Shown in pieces: positions 7,947 through 15,904 of a stretch of 15,904 nucleotides of DNA. This stretch comes from Auxenochlorella pyrenoidosa (taxonomy: Eukaryota > Chlorophyta > Trebouxiophyceae > Chlorellales > Chlorellaceae): assembly GCA_001430745.1 (NCBI GenBank), contig KQ482042.1:2915680-2931583 (forward strand), written 5' to 3'. Position 1 is the first letter of the stretch. Each line of letters starts with the position of its first letter. Position numbers and translations under genes: made by a program. The notes beneath the pieces are model-generated. The model was not told the DNA's origin. It did not search any database and saw nothing but the letters and a program-made list of their open reading frames with translations.

Positions 7947-10339
7947 TCACAGGCCCAGCGCCATCTTGCGGTCCCGCAGATGGCCCCGCATGGCGTCATG
8001 GAAGGATGAGCACACCGCCAGCTGCTGCCGCTCCTGCGAGCTGTACAGCAGCGCCCCTGCCTGGCGAGCAAACTCCACTGCCCCTGAGAAGAGCTCAGGG
8101 CTCTCAAATCGTGAGTAGACAGCAGCCGGCTGCGCACGCAGGCGGCTGCGCTCTGCCTGCCACAGGCGCAGCTGGTCGGTGACGACCTGCGGGCGGGGGC
8201 GCGAGGGGGGCGGACGGGGGCAAAAAACCTAAACGTGCATGGGCGACAGGAGTGAAAGTCGAGCGTGGAACCCAGGCACATGGCAGCTGGGTATCGAAGC
8301 AGGGTGTTGGCAGGAGCAGGCGGGCCAGCACTTGGGAAGCAGTCGCACACGAACCCAGGAGGAGATGGGCAGCGTTTAATGCGTCGGCTGCACGCCTCCG
8401 TGCCCCCCTGCACAAAGCAGCCTCACCGCCGGCACAATGGGGTGCTTGGCTGCGACTCGCGGGTGGGCATGCTGCCGCAGGAAGTCTGCCATCTGGTTTG
8501 CGGTGATGCCCAGCGCCAGCGCAGCGGTGGCCGAGTCGCGCGTGATGGTGCCAACAAACAGGTTGGGCAGCAGCGCGTCGCAGCGCACAAAGACGCGCAG
8601 GATTGCCACCTGCACCGCCGAGGTGGTGTAGGCATACACCCTGCGGGGGAAGGGGGGAGCGCTGGCATGGTAGGGTGAGAGCGAAGCACGCAGGGAGGGC
8701 TCAACAATCAGCAAGGGCAACTAGGCTCAGAAGGTGGCTGCCTGCCACTCGCAAGGGGTGGGTGCCCCCGAACCTGGCGTCCGCGCTCGCCCTGGGGTTG
8801 GCGGCCCTCCCTCCCCCACCTGAAGTTGGACTCCACAATCACGTAACCGTCCTCGCTGCTAGCCGCGCTCTCCTTGGCACGGCCTCCGCCCGCCAGCACC
8901 GCCGCCAGGCGCGTCGGGTGCAGCCACACGTCCGCACCGGCAACGGCGGGCATCAGCAGGCCCAGCTGCGCCATGTGCGCGGCAATGGCACACTCGGCTG
9001 GACCCAGCTGGGAGTAGCAGATGGGCCGCCCCGCCTGCAGTCCCAGCCGCAGCAGGAAGTTGATGGCAACCGCCAGGCCGGGGCCGCCTTCTGCAGGGCC
9101 GCTGGCTTGGGCCCCTGACGGCCCAGCCCCCAGCCCCGCCAGGTACTGCCTGACCACTGCCCAGAGCTGGGAGTAGAGCCCGGCCAGCAGGAACTGGAAG
9201 CCCGATTCGCTGATGCCTGGGGCAGTGGGGGCGGGGAGGGGAGGGGGCCCAGGTGACCGGCCGGCGTGCGCTCCAGCTCACAGGCCAGCGGGGTGGCGGG
9301 GTGCTGTAGCACGAGCACCGAGCAACGGCCATCCTTGCTCTCCAGCGGGCCTGCATTCACAGACCCACCCACCAGGTCCATCCCAAGTCCGCCAGCCACC
9401 TCCCCAGCAGACCCTCCCCGCACACTCACTCTGCCGCTGCGTGTACTCATTCTTGAGCATGAGCCCCGCAGCCGCCAGCAAGCCTGGAACATCCAGCGCA
9501 GCGGCACGCAGCACGTGCGGCGGGCTGGGCGGCGAGCTGGCGCCGTCCACCAGGTACAGCAGCAGCGCCTCCCACTGCTGCCGCGCAAAGGCCGCCAGCT
9601 CCGCGCCGCTGGGCGGCGCAGCGCTGGGCGGCGGCAGGGCGGCGGCCTGCATGCCATCCACCATGCTGCGGCGGGCGGGGAGGAGGCGGCGGGGCGGCAT
9701 GGTGGGGAGGCCAAGGGCGAAGACAGTCAGGCGTGCTTACAGTCGCTGCTGCCATGCGAGCTGTGACGGCCTGGCGTGCAGCTGTGGATGACGGCGCCGC
9801 CCACGCACCCGCAGCACATGGCATGGCGAAGCTGCGCCTGGAAGCTGGGGTGCAGCAAGTACTCTTGCTGCCCGCCCCGTGTCGCCTTGGACAGCAGGCG
9901 CAGCGAGGTGAGCTCTGCCAGCGCTGCTGCCAGCTTGCTGCTTGCCTCGGGCCGCGCACAGCTCGACACCAGCGCTGCAGGCAGCGGTGTCAGTGCAGCA
10001 GTGGTCAGGCAGAGAAACATCAACCGGATCGAGGCAGCTCCTGATGCATGCGGCTACCGAGAACAATGACACTCCATGCATGAGCCTCAGTCCATCATGC
10101 TGCGCTCCTGGGAGGCTGACATGCACACTCCGAGGACGAAAGCAGTGCTCCAGCCGGCCCAGCCTGCCTGAGCTGATGGCGCCGCGTGTACAGACCAGGC
10201 GGGCCAGCACCTGGCGCGCCAGGGGCTGCAGCGAGCGAAGCAGCGCCACAGTGGCATAGGGCTGCGTGAACAGGGCTTCCAGCTGGCGCCCCTCCAGCTG
10301 GTTGATGAAGGCCACCAGGCCGGCGCTGGCGGAAGCCAT
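7947..10339 (-). CDS. TFB2: TFIIH core subunit p52 (TFB2 / GTF2H4), complete
   Basis: TFB2 anchors and stimulates the XPB helicase in TFIIH, which acts in RNA polymerase II initiation and nucleotide excision repair. Exons on the minus strand: 10339-10168, 9974-9809, 9665-9430, 9216-8820, 8640-8427, 8186-7947, totalling 474 aa against about 450-460 in other eukaryotes. Landmarks: LLRSLQPLARQVLARLV (about 34-50), the winged-helix segment ending EYLLHPSFQAQLRHAM (about 95-110), ESGFQFLLAGLYSQLW (about 195-210), GYVIVESNFRVYAYTTSAVQ (about 314-333), MADFLRQHAHPRV (about 376-388), and the C-terminal part starting VTDQLRLWQ that binds the p8/TFB5 subunit. The first intron seems to use a GC donor (CAG/GCAGGC), which gives the length matching plant TFB2; a GT donor about 40 nt further would add 14 residues. 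I chose ATG 10339 because the conserved N-terminus aligns from there; an in-frame ATG also exists at 10387. The gene is divergent from TOR. Confidence 0.93.
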
Positions 10340-10628
10340 GGCCTGCGGGTGGTTCCCAACACTGCAAGGGTGGGATCCTGCAGGCATATTGCAGGGTGCA
10401 CAGCACAGGTAGCTAACTGCAGGCTGGTGGTAAGCACAGCGAGCATGAAAAGCTGACAACAAGCAAGTTCTCAGCAGCGGCCGGCTTGGCGCAGCGTCGC
10501 CAACGAACCCCTGCGGCAGAAAGCAACTTAGCCACACAGCAGTGCATCAGAAAGCTCGCCTGGCGGCTTCCAGGACAGGTAATTGCTTCGCCCAGGCCTA
10601 TACGTTGTGTGCGCGATCACAGTGTGAC

Positions 10629-10664
10629 AAGTTCAGAGTGCCCAAAAGTTCAGAGTGCACTCTG
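10629..10664. repeat. 13-bp direct repeat overlapping a 14-bp perfect palindrome
   Basis: AAGTTCAGAGTGC occurs at 10629-10641 and again at 10646-10658. The second copy runs into the palindrome CAGAGTGCACTCTG at 10651-10664. The cluster is about 255 bp from the TOR start and 290 bp from the TFB2 start, so it is close to the centre of the divergent promoter. It is a candidate binding site for a dimeric transcription factor. Confidence 0.75.
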
Positions 10665-10881
10665 TAGCCTGAGCACTCAGCCGCTGCGATGTCCAAGCAC
10701 CGATCTCGACACTTGACAAAGGGGAACACGGGAAACCCTTCTTCATGTCCTCGACTGCCAGCTCATGCCCTCGTAGCAAAATAGCTTCAGGAGGCTGCGG
10801 CCGTTTGCATCCGACAACTCAGGCCAACAGGCCTGCTCAGATTACCTGAGCGGGCTGCCTTTTGCGCTGCGCTTTTTAGCG

Positions 10882-10914
10882 ATGGGCAACCCTGCTGCCG
10901 CTCTGAGCGCCTGA
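10882..10914 (+). promoter_or_regulatory. Upstream ORF in the presumed TOR 5' leader
   Basis: An ATG at 10882 opens a 10-codon frame (MGNPAAALSA, then TGA) that ends 4 nt before the TOR ATG at 10919 and is in a different frame. Its start context has G at -3 and G at +4, better than that of the first TOR ATG, which has C at -3. It matters only if transcription starts upstream of 10882, which the sequence alone cannot show. Confidence 0.5.
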
Positions 10915-10918
10915 GCAG

Positions 10919-13900
10919 ATGGCGTCAGCAACCATGGTGCAGCCGTCAGCTGGCGGCGGCGCGAGCGATGGGCTGTCGCGCTGCCTGGCAGCACTGTGCC
11001 GCCCAGGTGAGCCTCGGCCGCCACGCTCAGCCTGGTGCAGGCTCGTCAGGCCCGTCTCCAGGCTGCTTGCTGCCCATGTCTCTTGATGTCTATGCAGTAT
11101 GAGCAAATGATGCTTAGTTGTTGGGGCCACAGGCCACATGCATTGCTCCTTTGCCATGCCTCTGCTGCAAGCTTTGAATTGTTCCGCCGGCAGTTGTTGG
11201 GCAGGGCCCGCCTGCGGCCAGCTCTGTTACCTCCAGTGCTTTGCATGCGCCCTGCCAACGGGTTTCCCGAACTACTCTTTGCGATGAGCCCACCACCGCT
11301 GGCCAGCTGCTTTGAGCACACCTGCTGGCCCCCCCCCTATCCCTGGCTCGGGCCCAGGGGCGGCGCACCTGCGGGAGGAGCACGCTCTGGCCGCCTTTGT
11401 GGACGCCGAGGGCCGCTCCGTCAAGGGCGCCGACAAGTTCAACCGCTTCCTGACCGAGCTGGTGGCACGTGTGCGCAGCCTGGTGCTGTCGTCCGACCCG
11501 CACGAGCGGCTGGCGGGGGTGCTGGCCGCCGACGAGCTCGCCTCCACCAAGGTCTTCTCCCAGTCGGCCGCTCGGCTGGGCGAGCTGGTCAAGCTGGCCA
11601 TGGAGGCATTCCAGGCCACCACCGAGGTGCACACCATGCAAGCAGCGGCGGCCACGCTGGGGCGCATCGTCAAGGCGGGCGGGGCGCTCATGGCCGACGT
11701 GGTGGAGGAGCAGGTGGGGTGGGGTGGGGGGGGTGGGTGGGGGGCTGCCTGCAGGTTTGGGGGGGACCTGCAGCAGGAAGCCGGGTGGCTGGGGCTGGGG
11801 CCAGAAAGGGGGTTATGCGGGGTGGAGGTTGAAAAAGGAGGGGGGGGGAGGCAGGCAAAGCCAGGTGGCAAACATGCTGGTTGGAAATGGGTCAGGTGCT
11901 GCTGCTCGCCCCACACCACATTGTGCTGCTGCAGACCCTTGCCTGAGCACGCATGCAGACCGCTGTGCTTGGCTTGTGAATGAGCAGCACGGAAAGCACA
12001 TTTGTTGCGTACAACTGAACATGCCGAGTGAGCTCCCACCTCGCCGGCCGCTCTGCCATGCCCCATGCCGCACCTGCGCAGGTCAAGCGCGGCATCCAGT
12101 GGCTGGCCGCCCCCCGGCAGGAGCACCTGCGCCTGGCGGGCGTGCTCATCCTGCGCCAGCTGGCCGAGAACGCGCCGGCCATCTTCAACGTGCACGTGCG
12201 CTCCTTCATCGAGGTGGTGTGGAACCCGCTGCGCGACCCGCGGCAGCACGTGCGCGAGGCGGCGGTGGCCGCGCTGCGTGCCTGCCTGGTGCTGGTGGAG
12301 AAGCGGGAGACGCGCTACCGCGTGCAGGTGGGTGGGCCCCGGGTCCCTGGGGGCTTGGGACATGGCTGGCAGAGCGCAGAGGACCCCGGCAGGGGAGGGG
12401 GGGGAGGGGGGCGCCCGGGGGCATCAATGCAGCCACCCAGCCAGCCCACGCACTCTTCCCGGCGCTGCGCTGACAGGCTGCTGTGCAGGTGCATGACACT
12501 GGTTTTGAGCTGCTTGCACACCCCCCGCACCCCCCTGCTGCAGTGGTACTACCGGCTGTTTGAGGAGACGCAGCGGGGCCTGACGCGCGTGACCAGCCTT
12601 GAGACGGTGCACGGCTCTCTGCTGGCGCTGGGGGAGCTGCTGCGGCACACGGGTGGGTAGCCAGCAGGATGGGGACAGGCATCTTGAGCTGCTGCGTCTC
12701 AGCAGGAAAAGAGCAATGCGACAGGCAGGCCACCTGGTCTGCAGTGAGCTGCTCTCGCGGCAAGGCCTGGCCTGCAGCCTGGCGCCTGCGTTGGTTGGAA
12801 CGCACCGTGAAGGCCAGGCTCCCTGCCTGCTTCTCAGTTCCCTCCCTCCCCCTGCTTGGCAGGCGAGTTCATGTTGGCCCGGTACCGCGAGGTCTGCGAC
12901 ACGGTCCTGCGCTTCCGCGACTCCAAGGAGAAGCTCATCCGCCGCGCCGTCATCACTCTCGTCCCGCGCCTGGCCGCCTTTGCGCCCGAGCGCTTTGTCA
13001 AGTCCTACCTCAAGCAGGTGCGCAGGGCCCCGCTTGGGCATGGACGCCGGCCTGCCGCAGGGTGGGTGGCGCAGCAAGTGCTGCACGCTGTCGAGGACCG
13101 CAAGCTGCCTGCGGTTTAACGAGGCTGCCGCAGGGTGGGAGCACTGCAAAGTCTGCTGCCCTTACTGTTTCAGAAAGAAATGGGGTGAAGCGAAGCATCG
13201 CCCGTGGTTGCCCCCCCACCCAGGCCACCGAGTACCTTCTGGCGGTGCTGGCGGTGCCGGCGGAGCGAGGCGCCGGGTTCACCGCCCTTGGTGAGATGGC
13301 GGGGGCGCTTGCCCGTGCCGGCGTGGCCTCCCGCATGAAGGCCCCCGATGACTTCCTGCGCCCCATCGCCGCCGCCATCAAGGACTGCCTGGGGCAGCGC
13401 TCACGCGGGCGGCCGCCCTGCCCCGAGGCGCTGGAGTGCGGGGGCAACCTGGCTGTGGCGCTGCGGGCTGACTGGCAGCCCTACCTGGCGGCGCTGCTGG
13501 AGCCCATGTTCACCACGGGGCTCAGCGGTGAGCAGGGGGTGGCGGGGGCGCTGGATAGGGGGGGATCAGGAGGGCGGCTCCAGGGCAACACCTGCGAATG
13601 CTGCGGCATGCAGGTTGAGAGCACATGCAGCGCTCTCTACCCCCACTGGCACATGCCTGTGCGCCCGCCTGCCGCTGGGCTGTCCTGGCCTGGTCGTCGC
13701 AAGCCAGGCGGTCCCCACTGCCCCCTGTCCCCCCACCCGACCCACCCACCCCCACCCCCACCCCCGCCCTGCAGACGCGCTGGTGCACGCGATGCACAAG
13801 GCGGTGGGCGCCCTGCCCGACCTGCTGCCCCGCGTGCAGGCGCTGCTGCTCGACCTGCTGTCCCTCGTCCTGGCCCGCCGCTCCTTCAGCCCGTCCACCC

Positions 13901-15717
13901 CGCCCGCCACGGTGGCGGCGCTGCAGCAGGCGCTGGCCTCTGGCGAGCTGCAGGGCAGCGCCCTCACCCGCCTGGCGCTGCACACGCTGGGCTCCTTCTC
14001 CTGGGTGCCCCACCCGCTGCTGGACTTTGTGAGGGACCACGTGGCCCCGTACCTCGACGACAACGACTCGGGCACACGCCGCGCCGCCGCAGTGGCCGCC
14101 GTGCATGTGCTGGAGCAGCACGTGCGGTACAGCCGCCGGCCCGGGGGGCGGTTGCCTGCCGGGGAGCAGCGCGCCGTGGACAAGGTGGGCGCGGGGCTGG
14201 AGGCGTCAACACCTTGGAGGCTCTCGCAGGGCGAAGCAGGGGGCGCAGGAGGGAGGGGCAGGATGCAGGTGCAAGCTGTGCCTGCCAGCAGCCACCTGCA
14301 CCTCCAGGACCCCAGCGCTCCCCCACGGCCCTCCCCCCAAACACAAACACACACACCGCTGCCCTCTGCAGACGGTGCAGCGGCTGCTGGCCTCTGCGGT
14401 GGCCGACCCTTCCGTGGCTGTGCGGCGCACCATCCTGGAGGCGCTGTCCCGCACCACCGCCCTGGAGACGCACCTGGCCCAGGCCGAGTGTCTGCGCAGC
14501 CTGTTTGTGGCGCTGAACGACGAGAGCAGCATTGTGCGGTCCCTGACCATCCAGCTGGCCGGCGCCATCTCGCCCACCAACCCGGCATACGTCATGCCAG
14601 CGCTGCGCCGCCACCTCATGCAGCTGCTGTCCGACATGGACCACTCGCCAGACTCGCGCCAGCGGGAAGGTGAGCGGGGGGCCCCGGGGGCAAGGGAGTG
14701 GCGCGCTGGGTCCAAGCCTGTGCAGCCCTCGATGTTCGCTGCTGCCCCCAGCAGTAGGCAGCAGGCCCACGCCACGGTGCAGTGCTGCTTCCCCAGCGCT
14801 GTGCACCTGTGGCCCTTCGTGCGCATGCAGAGAGCGCGCGGCTGCTGGGGGTGCTGATCCGCTCTGCCCCCAAGCTGGTGCTGCCCTACACCGCCCCCGT
14901 GCTGCGCGCCCTGGTGGGCAAGCTGCGGGCAGCCAGCAGCGGGGCGGCGGCAGCGCCGCTGGCTGTGGCCCCCAAGCCCAGCTCCAAGAGCGGCTCGCAG
15001 GGTGCGTCGGCGGCGAGGGGGGTGTTGGCGACAAACTTGTGGTGCGGCTGTGGTGTGCAGCGTTCAGCCTAAGATCTGCTGCCAGAAATGGAGGTTGGAA
15101 CGTGCCCGGCCGGTTGGCCTCCTGCGTGGCGAGGAGGCAGCGCTGCTTGAGGCGTTGGAGTGGTTCCAGGCCCTCCTGCTGGCCTGCCTGCCTGCCGCTC
15201 CGCCTTATCAGACTTGAGCGCTGGCCGGGTGCCTGCCCCCTGCAGAGGATGGTTTTGAGGTGGCAGTGCTGACCACCCTGGGCGAGCTGGCCACAGTGGC
15301 GGGCACCCAGCTGCGCGCCGACGTGCCCGAAATACTGCCGCTGGTGATTGACGCCATCCAGGACGGCGGCAGCTCCGCCAAGCGCCTGGTGGCGGTCGGC
15401 ACGCTGGGCCAGGTGGGCAGCAGGGCATGGTGGGCTGGGGCAGCCCTGGCTTCGTCCTGCTCACGCTGGAGTTGCGGTGGCGACCTGCAGCACGGCAGGG
15501 GTGTTTGTTTGGTTGTGATCCCCCCCCCTCCCCCCGTTGCCCCCCCCCCTCGTGGCAGGTGGTGGAGTCCACTGGCTTTGTGGTGGTGCCGTACCTGGAG
15601 TACCCGCAGCTGCTGGGCATGCTGCTGCGCATGCTGAGCGAGGGGTCGCCGGGGGTGCGGCGCGAGGTGATGAAGGTGCTGGGCATCATCGGCGCCCTGG
15701 ACCCGCACACCCACAAG
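10919..15717 (+). CDS. TOR: TOR (target of rapamycin) kinase, N-terminal HEAT-repeat part (3' partial)
   Basis: TOR is the PI3K-related Ser/Thr kinase of TORC1 that couples nutrients to growth; its N-terminal HEAT solenoid binds RAPTOR and LST8-containing partners. Exons, all joining in phase: 10919-11006, 11358-11713, 12082-12327, 12544-12652, 12863-13017, 13224-13527, 13775-14184, 14372-14669, 14831-15001, 15246-15412, 15559-15717, giving 821 codons, about a third of a TOR protein. Diagnostic segments shared with plant TOR: EKRETRYRVQWYYRLFEETQ (about 223-242), GELLRHTGEFMLARYREV (about 258-275), VPAERGAGFTALGEMAGAL (about 327-345), NPAYVMPALRRHLMQLL (about 627-643), SARLLGVLIRSAPKLVLPY, VVESTGFVVVPYLEYPQLL and REVMKVLGIIGALDPHTHK at the end. 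The last donor (AAG/GTGCGC at 15718) shows that the gene continues. A second in-frame ATG at 10934 (ACCATGG) has the better start context. HEAT repeats fill the whole visible part. Confidence 0.95.
11714..11773 (+). repeat. G-quadruplex-prone tract and hairpin at the 5' end of TOR intron 2
   Basis: The intron begins GTGGGGTGGGG, followed by further G-runs to 11744, on the transcribed-RNA-like strand. Just after it CTGCAGGT (11749-11756) and ACCTGCAG (11766-11773) form an 8-bp stem with a loop TTGGGGGGG. At least four runs of three or more G meet the usual G-quadruplex pattern. Formation in RNA is not shown. Confidence 0.7.
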
Positions 15718-15904
15718 GTGCGCCTGCCGGCGCGAGCAGAGGAGCTGGCGCCGGTACCTGGGGCACACCCACCCTCCCCTGCGGCTCACGGCCTGACTGA
15801 AGCTGCCCTCCGTGGCGGCCGCCAGTCGGCACAGCAGCGGGAGGAACTGAGATTCTCCTGCTCGCCTTCTTCCGCCCTGCCCTCCACTTGTCTCCTGCGT
15901 GTCC
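15718..15904 (+). other. Start of TOR intron 11, running off the window
   Basis: After the donor at 15718 no segment matching the next conserved part of TOR is recognisable, and the sequence is pyrimidine-rich near its end. The next exon probably lies beyond the window. Confidence 0.6.

Larger units (their letters stand above)
10340..10918. promoter_or_regulatory. Divergent promoter region shared by TFB2 and TOR
   Basis: This 579-bp gap separates the start codons of two head-to-head essential genes, so it should drive both. Near its middle are a 13-bp direct repeat and a 14-bp palindrome, and near the TOR end a short upstream ORF. No TATA box is obvious. Promoter function is inferred from gene arrangement. 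Confidence 0.65.

Noticed and set aside
11272..12363. A 363-codon minus-strand open frame
   Set aside because: It lies antisense to TOR exons 2 and 3 and their introns and shows only Pro/Ser/Ala-rich shadow composition.
14338..14357. Short CA-rich microsatellite in TOR intron 7
   Set aside because: Too short and imperfect to be notable; it is part of the pyrimidine-rich 3' end of the intron.
12669..14516. A 615-codon plus-strand open frame across the TOR region
   Set aside because: It is a long stop-free frame caused by high GC content. It switches between true exon frame and introns, while the phase-consistent spliced TOR model explains the conserved segments.

Overview
This window is nuclear DNA of a GC-rich unicellular green alga, most likely a Chlorella-type trebouxiophyte. 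The evidence is five spliced genes with short introns (about 120-370 bp, 26 complete ones), phase-consistent exon joins, alanine- and glutamine-rich low-complexity protein segments, TGTAA poly(A) signals downstream of several genes, and closest remembered protein similarity to land-plant and algal homologues. No bacterial operon, mobile element, CRISPR array, rRNA or tRNA was seen.

Layout: (1) 1-2666, plus strand: 3' part of an RBM25-like splicing factor, with an Arg/Glu-rich region and a C-terminal PWI domain; the 5' part lies before the window. (2) About 3180-4934, plus strand: a secretory-pathway protein resembling glycosyltransferases of the rhamnan-synthesis-F type. (3) 5065-6676, minus strand: a DUF5672 protein, also glycosyltransferase-like. 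Genes 2 and 3 converge with 130 bp between their stop codons. (4) 6677-7815: a gene-poor stretch upstream of gene 3. (5) 7947-10339, minus strand: TFB2/GTF2H4, the p52 subunit of TFIIH, complete in six exons (474 aa). (6) 10340-10918: a 579-bp divergent promoter region holding a repeat/palindrome cluster and a short upstream ORF. (7) 10919 to the end, plus strand: the first 11 exons (821 codons) of the TOR kinase, covering N-terminal HEAT repeats; the FAT, FRB and kinase regions lie beyond the window.

Functionally the window mixes housekeeping regulators (splicing, transcription/DNA repair, growth control) with two probable glycan-related secretory proteins. The points most worth a second look are: two clear and one probable GC-AG introns; introns whose G-rich 5' ends face C-rich 3' ends; an upstream ORF ending 4 nt before the TOR start; the shared TFB2/TOR promoter; and the convergent pair of glycosyltransferase-like genes. 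I found no clearly unprecedented system. Exon coordinates were worked out by hand from splice motifs, reading phase and remembered family sequences, without alignment software.
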